From Proteobacteria bacterium UBA964 (GTDB taxonomy: Bacteria > Pseudomonadota > Gammaproteobacteria > Steroidobacterales > Steroidobacteraceae), in the NCBI GenBank assembly GCA_002292945.1, contig DBCG01000141.1:1-20787 (forward strand): a stretch of DNA of 20,787 bases. The letters are read 5' to 3'. The notes beneath the pieces were generated by a model. That model was not told where the DNA came from and ran no database searches. It saw only the letters and a program-made list of their open reading frames with translations. Made by a program: the position numbers and the translations under genes. Numbering within the stretch: the first letter of the stretch is position 1; each line of letters opens with the position of its first letter. Positions 6,656 to 14,022 of this stretch are shown here, piece by piece.

Positions 6656-7450
6656 ATGCAGCAGTACCAGGATCTGCTGCGTCTCGTGCGCGACCACGGT
6701 GTCCGCAAGACAGACCGCACCGGAACCGGCACGCTCTCGGTGTTCGGTCATCAGATGCGTTTCGACCTGCGGCGCGGTTTTCCGCTGGTCACCACCAAAA
6801 AGGTGCACCTGAAGTCGGTGGTGCACGAACTGCTCTGGTTCCTGCGCGGCGACACCAATGTCGCCTACCTGCGCGAGCACGGAGTCTCGATCTGGGACGA
6901 ATGGGCGGATGCCGATGGGGAGCTGGGGCCGGTCTACGGCAAGCAGTGGCGCTCTTGGCCGACCCCCGATGGCGGCAGCATCGACCAGATCGCCGAGGTG
7001 CTTCGCCAGCTTCGTACGCAGCCCGATTCCAGGCGCATCATCGTCAGCGCCTGGAATGTGGGTGAACTCTCGAAGATGGCGTTGATGCCTTGCCACGCGT
7101 TCTTCCAGTTCCATGTGGCGGAAGGCCGGCTTTCTTGCCAGCTCTACCAGCGCAGCGCCGACATCTTCCTCGGAGTGCCGTTCAACATCGCCTCTTACGC
7201 GTTGCTCACCCACATGGTGGCCGAGCAATGTGCGCTCGATGTCGGTGACTTCGTGTGGACCGGCGGCGACTGCCATCTCTATCTCAATCATCTCGAGCAG
7301 GCTGATCTGCAGCTCGCGCGTGAACCGCGGTCGCTGCCGACACTGGCGATCCTCCGGCGTCCGACCAGCTTGTTCGACTATGCTTTCGATGACTTCGATT
7401 TCCGCGGCTACGACCCGCACCCGGCCATCCGTGCGCCGGTGGCGGTCTGA
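6656..7450 (+). CDS. thyA: Thymidylate synthase
   Basis: A 264-aa cytosolic enzyme, exactly the E. coli length, that methylates dUMP to dTMP using 5,10-methylene-tetrahydrofolate and releases dihydrofolate. The catalytic cysteine is C146 in LMPCHAFFQF. Phosphate-binding arginines R21, R126-R127 and R166 are present, as are D169 and N177 in RSADIFLGVPFNIASY and the C-terminal RAPVAV. Residue numbers coincide with E. coli throughout, so no insertions are present. The ATG lies 3 bases after the lgt stop, with GGAG 12 bases upstream inside lgt. Its product dihydrofolate is recycled by FolA, encoded two genes downstream. Confidence 0.98.
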   Translation: MQQYQDLLRLVRDHGVRKTDRTGTGTLSVFGHQMRFDLRRGFPLVTTKKVHLKSVVHELLWFLRGDTNVAYLREHGVSIWDEWADADGELGPVYGKQWRSWPTPDGGSIDQIAEVLRQLRTQPDSRRIIVSAWNVGELSKMALMPCHAFFQFHVAEGRLSCQLYQRSADIFLGVPFNIASYALLTHMVAEQCALDVGDFVWTGGDCHLYLNHLEQADLQLAREPRSLPTLAILRRPTSLFDYAFDDFDFRGYDPHPAIRAPVAV

Positions 7451-7486
7451 GCCCGTCACGTTTGTAGCCCGTCACGCTCGTAGCCC
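7450..7486 (+). repeat. 16-bp tandem repeat between thyA and the SET gene (about 2.3 copies)
   Basis: AGCCCGTCACGTTTGT (7450-7465) is followed directly by AGCCCGTCACGCTCGT (7466-7481) and then AGCCC (7482-7486). The two full copies differ at two positions. The repeat starts on the last base of the thyA stop and ends just before the AGGAGA ribosome site of the SET gene. Confidence 0.75.
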
Positions 7487-7504
7487 AACAGGAGAGACCC
7501 CACC

Positions 7505-8068
7505 GTGCCGATTCCCGAAATGCGCACCAGCCGCTGGATCGAGGTCCGTAATTCCCCCATACACGGCAAGGGCGTATTCGCCGCGCGCCGCATCCCGAAG
7601 GGCACCCGGGTCATCGAGTATCTCGGTGACCGGATCACGCACAAGCAAGCAGACGATCGTTACGAGGACCACGACCCGAACGACAACCACACTTTCCTTT
7701 TCATCGTGGACCGCCATGTGGTGATCGATGCGGGTGTCGGCGGCAACGGAGCGCGTTTCATCAACCACTCCTGCGATGGCAACTGCGAATCGGTGATCCA
7801 GGAGCGCCGCGTCTTCATCGAGTCGACCCGCCTCATCGAGAAGGGCGAAGAACTCGGCTATGACTATGAGATCGGGCGCGAGAAGGACGATCCGGATAAT
7901 GTCGATGAGATCTTCGCCTGCCGCTGTGGCAGCCCCAAGTGCCGCGGCACCATGCTGTATCCGGCCGAGAAGCCGGTGAAGAAGGTACCGAAGAAGAAGG
8001 CCAAGAAAACGGTCAAGAAGCCGGCCAAGAAGCCTGTTTCCCGCGCCAAGGCCGGTCGCCGACGCTGA
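7505..8068 (+). CDS. SET-domain protein-lysine methyltransferase with post-SET motif and lysine-rich C-terminal tail
   Basis: A 187-aa protein with three parts. The SET domain (about 8-123) begins IEVRNSPIHGKGVFAARRI, has ARFINHSCDGNCE (the NHSC pseudoknot, 87-90) and ends in ELGYDYEI (118-123) with the conserved tyrosines. A post-SET zinc motif follows, FACRCGSPKCRGTM (C139, C141, C146). Residues 154-187 form a tail of K/P/A/V repeats with 13 lysines and an RRR end, resembling histone H1 or AlgP tails. SET enzymes transfer methyl groups from SAM to protein lysines; the bacterial substrate is unknown. GTG at 7505 is preceded by AGGAGA, which supports the start. It sits between thyA and folA, and the next gene begins 1 base after its stop. 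The fold is confident, the target is not. Confidence 0.92.
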   Translation: MPIPEMRTSRWIEVRNSPIHGKGVFAARRIPKGTRVIEYLGDRITHKQADDRYEDHDPNDNHTFLFIVDRHVVIDAGVGGNGARFINHSCDGNCESVIQERRVFIESTRLIEKGEELGYDYEIGREKDDPDNVDEIFACRCGSPKCRGTMLYPAEKPVKKVPKKKAKKTVKKPAKKPVSRAKAGRRR

Positions 8069-8069
8069 C

Positions 8070-8579
8070 ATGCCGACACCGTCGATCACGCTCGCGGTCG
8101 CCGTGGCCGACAACGGCGTGATCGGCCGCGACGGCGCGCTGCCGTGGCGTTTGCCGGAGGATCTGCGGCGCTTCAAGGCGGCGACGATCGGTAAGCCGGT
8201 GATCATGGGCCGCAAGACGTTCGACTCGATCGGGCGTGCCTTGCCGGGGCGCCTCAATATCGTCCTCACGCGTCAAGCGGGCTGGCTGCCGCAGGATCCC
8301 GCCGTGCAGGTGGTGCCGGACCTCGATACGGCTCTGGCCGTTGCCGGCGAAGTATCCGAGGTGACGGTCATCGGCGGCGCGCAGGTCTACGCACTCGCGC
8401 TGCCCTTGGCCGGTCGCATCCTCCTCACCGAGGTCCACGCAAGACCGGAAGGCGATGCTCATCTGGCGCCGTTCGATCCGCAGGTGTGGCAAGAGATCAC
8501 GCGAGAACGTTGGCCGGCCGATGAACGGCATGCTTGCGACATGTCTTTCGTGACCCTGACACGCCGTGCTGCCGCCTGA
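8070..8579 (+). CDS. folA: Dihydrofolate reductase
   Basis: A 169-aa cytosolic enzyme that reduces dihydrofolate to tetrahydrofolate with NADPH, closing the cycle opened by ThyA. Motifs in order are ITLAVAVADNGVIGRDGALPW (the start of the fold and the Met20-loop region), LPEDLRRFK with the catalytic acid D31, VIMGRKTFDSIGRALPGR for NADPH binding, and VIGGAQVYALALPLA. The length is normal. The ATG lies 1 base after the SET-gene stop, so the two are almost certainly cotranscribed. The following 113 bases carry the Pho-box-like repeats and the leader of the TonB receptor gene. I see no clear terminator hairpin between them. Confidence 0.97.
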   Translation: MPTPSITLAVAVADNGVIGRDGALPWRLPEDLRRFKAATIGKPVIMGRKTFDSIGRALPGRLNIVLTRQAGWLPQDPAVQVVPDLDTALAVAGEVSEVTVIGGAQVYALALPLAGRILLTEVHARPEGDAHLAPFDPQVWQEITRERWPADERHACDMSFVTLTRRAAA

Positions 8580-8600
8580 TGGGCGCTGGAAATACCTTCA

Positions 8601-8640
8601 CGGTCATCTGTCGGTAACAGGTCCGTAATCTTTCCGTCAC
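8601..8640 (+). promoter_or_regulatory. Pho-box-like array: four 7-bp direct repeats at exact 11-bp spacing
   Basis: Four units read CGGTCAT (8601-8607), CGGTAAC (8612-8618), CCGTAAT (8623-8629) and CCGTCAC (8634-8640). They are separated by 4-base spacers CTGT, AGGT and CTTT. The known PhoB half-site is CTGTCAT repeated every 11 bp. Matches to it are 6/7, 4/7, 5/7 and 6/7 if the last base may be C or T. Repeats are in the coding-strand orientation and end 52 bases before the TonB-receptor ATG. The downstream operon encodes a phytase, which fits phosphate control. A 5-bp dyad (GTCAC-N5-GTGAC, 8636-8650) overlaps the last unit. No clear -10 could be assigned. Confidence 0.65.
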
Positions 8641-8692
8641 GCGGGGTGACCACCATGACGGCCTGCCCGAACCAGGTCTGTCCGAGGTCATC

Positions 8693-11266
8693 ATGCCCAT
8701 CAATTCCGGCGTCCACGCCGCCTGTCGCACTGCCATCGTCGCCGCCCTGCTCGCCCCGACGGGCGCGCTCGCGCAACAGGCCCCTGTATCGAACGCGCCG
8801 GTCGGCGCCGAGGCACTGGAGGAGGTGGTCATCACCGCCATCATCGACTCGGCGAAGCGCGCGGCGGATCAGCAGAAGAACGCGAGCGGCGTGACCAACG
8901 TGGTGGCCGCGGATGCCATCGGCCGCTTCCCGGACCCGAACATCGCGGAGGCGCTGCAGCGCGTCGTCGGTGTCGCGATCTCGCGCGATCAGGGCGAGGG
9001 CCGGTACATCAATGTCCGTGGCGGCCCGTCTGAATTCTCGGCTGTGACCATCGACGGCGTCAGCGTCGCGGCGCCCGACCCCACGACACGCGCCATCGAC
9101 CTCGATACCGTGCCTTCGGACATCGTCAGCTCGCTCGAGATCACCAAGACCCTGCGTCCGGACCAGGATGCGGACTCGATCACGGGCGCGGTCAACATCA
9201 AGACCCAGTCACCCTTCGACTACAAAGGTTTCCGTGCCCGCGGCTCGCTCGGTGGTTCCTACAACGAGTTCGGTGGTACCCACGACAAGCGTGGCTCGTT
9301 CACCGTCAGCGATATCTGGGACGGCGATCAACGCTTCGGGCTTCTGCTCTCGGGCAGCTACTCTGAGACCGACCGCCAGGTCGACAACATCGAGACCGCA
9401 TGGGCCCGGTTGAACCGACCCGAAGGCGGGCAGGTGTTCGGCGCGGTCGAGACGCTGTTCAAGGACTACGATACCCAGCGCGAGCGGATGGCCTTGACCG
9501 GCGCGGCGGAGATGCGCACCGATGACGGCGGCCGCCTTTTCGCCCGCGGTACATGGTCGCGCTTCACGGACGACGAGTACCGCAATCAGTTGCTCGTGCT
9601 GTGGTCCGAGGGCGTACTGCTGCCCGGCGCGACGGACGAGAAAGCCTCGTTCCGCAACATCCGCGTCGCCAAGCAGATCCGCCATCGCACCGTGCGCAAC
9701 GAGATCGTCACCGGTGAGATCGGTGGCTCGAAGGACTTCGACACGTGGACGCTCGATGGTTCGGTGTCGATCGCCAGCACCGAGCAGACCTACCCCCGCC
9801 GCGACGAGCTGCTGTGGCGCACTGCAGCGCTCGGCACCGCGACCGCGCCGATCAGCTACGATTACACGGGCGATGTCCGCGAGCCCGCGATCTCGCTGTT
9901 CACCACCAACCAGCACCTCGACCCGGCGAGCTTCTCGTTCCGCGAGAACGCGTATCGCACCGCCGACACCTCCGACGACGCGATCGCGGCGGTCATCAAT
10001 GCGGGCCTCCCGGTGCAGTGGGGTGGTGCTGAGGGCCGCTTGAAGTTCGGCGCCAAGTACAAGGTCGGCGAGCGGAAGGCGGACGAGAACCGTTTCCGTG
10101 ACCGGGCATCGTCAGCCTCGCTCGGTCGTCCGCTCTCGGGCTACCTCTCCAGCCTCCCGAGCCGGAACTACGGCTACGACCTCGGTTTCAAGGTCGATAC
10201 CTCGCTGGCGAACGCCTACTACGACGCCACCAAGGCGAGCTCGCCGATCCGCGTCGAGGCGTCGGCGACCGCCGACTACACGGCCGATGAGACCGTGCTC
10301 GCAGGCTATGCCATGGCCGATCTCGACTTCGGCCGCTTGAGCATGGTGGCGGGGTTGCGCGTCGAGCGCACCGAGACCGAAGGGTCCGCCCCGGTGTTCA
10401 ATCAAGCGACGGGCGCCCTCAGCACCCGTACCGACGAGCGCAGCTACACCGATGTCTTTCCCGGCCTGACGCTCCGCTACGAGCTCACCGATGCGCTCAT
10501 CGCCCGTGCCGCCGTCACCCGCGGCATGATGCGCCCGGACTTCACTGACATCGTCCCGCGCGCCGTCGAGTCGCAGGAAGGCACGCTGCTCGTCGTCCAG
10601 CAGGGAAATCCGGCGCTGAAGCCGACGCTGTCGAACAACTTCGACGCGTCGCTCGAGTACTACTTCGAGCCGATCGGCCTCCTGTCGACCAGCGGCTTCT
10701 ACAAAGATCTCTCCGACTACAACTACACGCTGCGCAGCACGGGGACCTACCTCGGTGCGCCGGCGGCGATCATCACGCCGGAGAACGCGGACGGTGAGTT
10801 GTACGGCGTCGAGCTCGCATGGCAGCAGCAGTTCACGCAGCTGCCGGGTTGGCTGTCGGGATTCGGCGTGTTCGCGAACTTCACCTATGTCGATGCCTCG
10901 ATCGATGTCGGCCGCAGCTACGGCGGTCGGACGTACTTCCCGTTGCCCGGGCAGTCCGAGACGGTGTCGAACTTCGCGCTGTTCTACGAGAAGGGTCCGG
11001 TCAGCCTGCGGCTGAGCTTCACCGACCGCAGCGACTACCTCGACGAGATCAACGCGGAGGACGGTGCGCTCGATCTCTATGTCGCCGGCCGCGACCAGAT
11101 CGATTTCACCGCCAGCTACCAGTTCAGCAAGATGCTCGAGGGTTTCGTCGAGGCCAAGAACCTGACCAACTCCAAGGGCATCCGCTACTACGGTCGGCCG
11201 AGTCGCGTCTACGAGTACGAGCAGTTCGGCTACAGCGTATTCGTGGGTGCGAGACTCAAACTGTAA
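8693..11266 (+). CDS. TonB-dependent receptor (Caulobacter/Xanthomonas type), phytase-linked
   Basis: An 857-aa outer-membrane receptor. An N-terminal signal peptide ends near GALA-QQ (residue 27). A TonB box candidate EEVVITA (43-49) precedes the plug, which shows AIGRFPDPNIAEALQRVVGV, YINVRGGPSEFSAVTIDGV and ITKTLRPDQDADSITGAVNI. The rest is a long beta-barrel rich in aromatic and alternating residues (for example RGMMRPDFTDI, GNPALKPTLSNNFDASLEYY). It ends in VFVGARLKL, a barrel-type last strand with Leu instead of the usual Phe. The plug wording fits the Caulobacter/Xanthomonas group. ATG 8693 has GAGG 5 bases upstream; another ATG at 8655 is out of frame. The phytase gene follows 10 bases later, so the ligand is probably a phytate-related or phosphate compound. 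That is inference. Confidence 0.93.
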   Translation: MPINSGVHAACRTAIVAALLAPTGALAQQAPVSNAPVGAEALEEVVITAIIDSAKRAADQQKNASGVTNVVAADAIGRFPDPNIAEALQRVVGVAISRDQGEGRYINVRGGPSEFSAVTIDGVSVAAPDPTTRAIDLDTVPSDIVSSLEITKTLRPDQDADSITGAVNIKTQSPFDYKGFRARGSLGGSYNEFGGTHDKRGSFTVSDIWDGDQRFGLLLSGSYSETDRQVDNIETAWARLNRPEGGQVFGAVETLFKDYDTQRERMALTGAAEMRTDDGGRLFARGTWSRFTDDEYRNQLLVLWSEGVLLPGATDEKASFRNIRVAKQIRHRTVRNEIVTGEIGGSKDFDTWTLDGSVSIASTEQTYPRRDELLWRTAALGTATAPISYDYTGDVREPAISLFTTNQHLDPASFSFRENAYRTADTSDDAIAAVINAGLPVQWGGAEGRLKFGAKYKVGERKADENRFRDRASSASLGRPLSGYLSSLPSRNYGYDLGFKVDTSLANAYYDATKASSPIRVEASATADYTADETVLAGYAMADLDFGRLSMVAGLRVERTETEGSAPVFNQATGALSTRTDERSYTDVFPGLTLRYELTDALIARAAVTRGMMRPDFTDIVPRAVESQEGTLLVVQQGNPALKPTLSNNFDASLEYYFEPIGLLSTSGFYKDLSDYNYTLRSTGTYLGAPAAIITPENADGELYGVELAWQQQFTQLPGWLSGFGVFANFTYVDASIDVGRSYGGRTYFPLPGQSETVSNFALFYEKGPVSLRLSFTDRSDYLDEINAEDGALDLYVAGRDQIDFTASYQFSKMLEGFVEAKNLTNSKGIRYYGRPSRVYEYEQFGYSVFVGARLKL

Positions 11267-11276
11267 GATCGGGTCG

Positions 11277-12386
11277 ATGGAGCGCCATCGCCAGAGGTCC
11301 GTCGCATTCCTCGCCCTGCTCGCCGTGTCGATGGCCGCAGGGGCGGGTGCGGGGGCGGCGGCTGTAGCACAGTCCTCCGCCGTCCGCGCACCGGTGCAGC
11401 CGCGGGTGGTCAGCGAGCCGGTCCGCCACGATACCGACGACCCGGCCATATGGGTCGATCCGGCCGATCCCGCGCGCACGCTGATCGTCGGCACCGACAA
11501 GGACATCGACGGCGCGCTCTATGTTTTCGGTCTCGACGGCCGGATCAAGCCGGAGCGGGTGGTGCGCGGGCTGCTGCGCCCGAACAACGTCGATATCGCC
11601 CGTGGCGTGATGCTGGGCGGCAAGCCGGTGGATGTCGTCATCGTCGCCGAGCGCTTCGCCAACCGCCTGCGCGTCTACGCGCTCCCGGGGATGCAGCCGG
11701 TCGATGGCGGGGGCATCCCGGTGTTCGAGGGCGAGCGCGCCCGTGATGTCATGGGTGTCGCCGCTTGGGTGCGCCCGGTGGATGGCGCGCTGCTCGTCGC
11801 CGTGAGTCGCTCGGACCGTCATGCGCCCAAGCAGGGCTATCTTCACCAGTACCGATTGGTCGATGACGGCGCGGGTCGCCTCGCCGGGCTGTTCGTGCGT
11901 GCTTTCGGCGAGTGGAGCGGTCGCAAGGAGATCGAGGCGCTGTCGGTCGATGCGAAGGGTGGGCACCTCTTCGCGAGCGATGAGACCTTCGGTCTGCGCA
12001 AGCACCGCGTCGATCCGGCAGCGGAGGATGCGGACGACGAACTCGCGGCCTTCGGGCTGACGGGTTTCGCGCGCGACCACGAGGGCAGCGCGGTGATGCG
12101 CGATGCCGCAGGGCGGGCCTGGCTCTGGGTGTCGGACCAACAGGCCGGCGCGTTGCGGGTGTTCGACCTCGCAGGATCGCCCGGCAGCCCCGAAGAGCCG
12201 CGCTTCATCGGGCATGTGCGTTTCGCAGCACGCGAGACCGACGGCATCGACCTCGTCACCGGCGATCTTCCTGGTTTTCCCGGCGGGTTGCTGGTCGCGA
12301 TGTCCGACGATCGCACCTTCCATTTCTACGCGATCGACGACCTTTTGCAGGCCTTGGTGCCGGCCGCAACGTCCGCGCGGCGCTGA
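11277..12386 (+). CDS. Beta-propeller phytase (3-phytase family), exported
   Basis: A 369-aa exported enzyme with an N-terminal signal peptide (a hydrophobic Ala-rich stretch, likely cleaved near AVA-QS). It carries beta-propeller phytase motifs: HDTDDPAIWVDP (51-62), GTDKDIDGALYVFGLDG, RPNNVDIARG, AERFANRLRVYALPG, RKEIEALSVDAKGGHLFASDE, FARDHEGSAV and TDGIDLVTG. This six-bladed propeller family binds several calcium ions and removes phosphates from calcium phytate. The usual Arg right after NNVDI is Ala here, with an Arg one residue later. ATG 11277 is preferred over a GTG at 11247 because it gives a clean signal peptide and lies after the receptor stop. Adjacency of this phytase family to TonB receptors is known in proteobacteria. 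Together with the upstream Pho-box array it suggests a phosphate-starvation operon. Confidence 0.9.
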   Translation: MERHRQRSVAFLALLAVSMAAGAGAGAAAVAQSSAVRAPVQPRVVSEPVRHDTDDPAIWVDPADPARTLIVGTDKDIDGALYVFGLDGRIKPERVVRGLLRPNNVDIARGVMLGGKPVDVVIVAERFANRLRVYALPGMQPVDGGGIPVFEGERARDVMGVAAWVRPVDGALLVAVSRSDRHAPKQGYLHQYRLVDDGAGRLAGLFVRAFGEWSGRKEIEALSVDAKGGHLFASDETFGLRKHRVDPAAEDADDELAAFGLTGFARDHEGSAVMRDAAGRAWLWVSDQQAGALRVFDLAGSPGSPEEPRFIGHVRFAARETDGIDLVTGDLPGFPGGLLVAMSDDRTFHFYAIDDLLQALVPAATSARR

Positions 12387-12423
12387 GCACCCTGCCGAAA
12401 GTCATTTGACTGTCCGTTATCTT

Positions 12424-12449
12424 GGCAGAGGGTCGTATCCCCTCATGCC
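12424..12449 (+). terminator. Bulged hairpin downstream of the phytase gene
   Basis: GGCAGAGGG (12424-12432) pairs with CCCTC-A-TGCC (12440-12449), forming 9 bp with a single-base bulge and a 7-base loop. It lies 38 bases after the phytase stop. No U-tract follows on the plus strand, where an A6 tract comes next. It may act as a 3'-end stabiliser or factor-assisted terminator. Confidence 0.4.
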
Positions 12450-12490
12450 ATGAGAAAAAACCTGCTCTGCGCTCCGTGCGCGTCAACCGT

Positions 12491-12508
12491 CCCCCGCGGT
12501 CGCGGGGG
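12491..12508. terminator. Strong GC hairpin in the convergent gap
   Basis: CCCCCGCG-GT-CGCGGGGG is a perfect 8-bp dyad with a 2-base centre, so the folded loop would open to 4 bases or more. It lies between convergent genes and could act on either strand. On the minus strand a weak GCGC-N5-GCGC stem (12469-12481) and a T6 tract lie further downstream, so a composite ndh terminator is possible. Confidence 0.45.
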
Positions 12509-12627
12509 CTCTCCGCTCGGTGTGGTGCCGCGTGCTTGCCGCATCGATCGGGGGCGCTGGACGGCTTTCGGGCCGCGTGGTTGGTGGTTCGCGCCGCGTT
12601 GCGCGTCGTTGCGGAGGCTGCGCCCGG

Positions 12628-13974
12628 TCAGTGCAGCTTCACGCGCGGTTCAGTCTGCCGCGCGATCAGGCGGGCGAGGGTGGTGAGCGAGGTCTTCCAC
12701 CAGCCGTGCAGCGCGATCTCGTGCATCTTGTAGAGCGACTGGTACATCCAGCGCGCGAACAGCCCTTCCAGCCAAAGATTTCCGCCGACGAAGTTGCCCA
12801 TCAGGTTGCCGACGGTCGAATATTCGCCGAGCGAGACGAGCGAGCCGAAGTCCCGATAACGCCAGGCCGGACTCGTCTTGCCCGCGAGCCGTCGTCGCAA
12901 GGCCTTCACGAGGTACATCGCCTGCTGGTGCGCCGCCTGGGCGCGCGGCGGCACGAGCCGTCCCGGATGCCCCGCCCACTCGACCGCCGCGCAGTCGCCG
13001 AGGGCGTAGATGTCGGGGTCGTCCACCGAGCGCAGCCGGGCATCCACCTTCACCTGGTTGAGGGCGTTGGTGGCGATACCGAGCTTGGCGAGGAACGGTG
13101 CGGCTTTGACGCCGGCCGCCCACACCACCATCGCGGCGTCGATCACGCGACCGTCGGCGAGCCGCACCGCTTGCGGGAGCACCTCGGCGACGCGGGCGTC
13201 GCAGTGCACCTCCACGTTCAGTTCATCGAGCATGCGGCGAGCGGCGACGGAGATGCGCTCGGGCAGCGCTGGCAGGATGCGCGGTGAGGCCTCGATGAGG
13301 TGCAGGCGGATGTGTTTGTCGGGATCGATGTTGTCGAGGCTGAACGACACGAGTTCGCGTGTCGCGTTGTGCAGCTCGGCAGCGAGTTCGACACCTGTCG
13401 CACCCGCCCCGACGATCGCCACATCGAGCTGTCCGCGCCGCAGCGGAACGGTCTGGGCATGCGCGCGCAGGAAGGCGTTGACCAAGCGGCGATGGAAGCG
13501 GTCGGCTTGGGCCGTGCTGTCGAGGGCCATCGCATGGTCGATGACGCCCGGCGTGCCGAAATCGTTGATATTGCTGCCCACGGCCAACACCAACAGATCG
13601 TATCGGATGCGCCGGGCGGGCACGATCTCCTCGCCTTGCTCCTCGTCCATCACCGGGCCGACCAGCACCTCGCGCGAGGCCCGGTCGAGGCCGATCATCT
13701 CGCCGTAGCGGTATTTGAAGCCGTGCCAATGCGACTGCGCGAGGTAGTCGAGTTCGTGCACATCGAGATCGACGGAGCCGGCCGCGAGCTCGTGCAGGTG
13801 GGGCTTCCAGAAATGCGTGCGACCGCGCTCGATGAGCGTGACCGTCGCACGACCGCGTCGACCGAGGGTATCGCCGAGACGGGTAGCAAGCTCGAGGCCG
13901 CCGGCACCGCCGCCGACGATGACGATATGGGGACGGTCGTTGGGGGGGGTGTCTGGGACCATGGTCCGGGCCAT
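12628..13974 (-). CDS. ndh: Type II NADH:quinone oxidoreductase (NDH-2)
   Basis: A 448-aa flavoprotein that passes electrons from NADH to quinone at the inner membrane without pumping protons. The FAD-binding fold is HIVIVGGGAGGLELATRLG, the NAD-binding fold is VAIVGAGATGVELAAEL, and the second FAD contact is DIYALGDCAAVEW. The C-terminal region FVGGNLWLEGLFARWMY plus SLYKMHEIALHGWWKT resembles the amphipathic membrane-binding end of E. coli Ndh (434 aa). Two ATGs, at 13974 and 13962, could start it. I chose the first because of a weak GAG upstream, but the choice is uncertain. The frame stays open far upstream antisense to the pirin gene, which is a shadow. A run of eight C (G8 at 13942-13949 on the plus strand) lies within the first 11 codons. 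Confidence 0.92.
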   Translation of the reverse strand: MARTMVPDTPPNDRPHIVIVGGGAGGLELATRLGDTLGRRGRATVTLIERGRTHFWKPHLHELAAGSVDLDVHELDYLAQSHWHGFKYRYGEMIGLDRASREVLVGPVMDEEQGEEIVPARRIRYDLLVLAVGSNINDFGTPGVIDHAMALDSTAQADRFHRRLVNAFLRAHAQTVPLRRGQLDVAIVGAGATGVELAAELHNATRELVSFSLDNIDPDKHIRLHLIEASPRILPALPERISVAARRMLDELNVEVHCDARVAEVLPQAVRLADGRVIDAAMVVWAAGVKAAPFLAKLGIATNALNQVKVDARLRSVDDPDIYALGDCAAVEWAGHPGRLVPPRAQAAHQQAMYLVKALRRRLAGKTSPAWRYRDFGSLVSLGEYSTVGNLMGNFVGGNLWLEGLFARWMYQSLYKMHEIALHGWWKTSLTTLARLIARQTEPRVKLH

Positions 13975-14022
13975 CTGCTCGCGCGCGCAACAGTCGCGGG
14001 ACGGGTATCCTACGCGAGCCTC

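Larger units (their letters stand above)
12387..12627. other. Convergent intergenic region between the phytase and ndh
   Basis: This 241-base gap has no supportable gene. It holds a Pho-like pair AAGTCAT-N4-CTGTCCG at 12399-12416. Inside it is a perfect dyad AGTCA-TT-TGACT (12400-12411). Two hairpins follow, at 12424-12449 and 12491-12508, with an A6 tract at 12455-12460 (T6 on the minus strand). A 78-codon plus-strand frame from 12450 runs antisense into ndh and looks spurious. Confidence 0.5.

Noticed and set aside
5816..7459. 547-codon minus-strand open frame opposite lgt and thyA
   Set aside because: It has the His/Arg/Glu-rich composition of a shadow frame, no recognisable motif, and lies opposite two textbook genes.
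7453..7475. CCGTCAC units in the 16-bp repeat read as a Pho box
   Set aside because: The spacing is 16 bp, not 11 bp, and the following gene is not a phosphate gene.
12450..12686. 78-codon frame starting MRKNLLCAPC after the phytase gene
   Set aside because: It overlaps the ndh 3' end antisense, spans a strong hairpin, and has Arg-rich low-complexity content.
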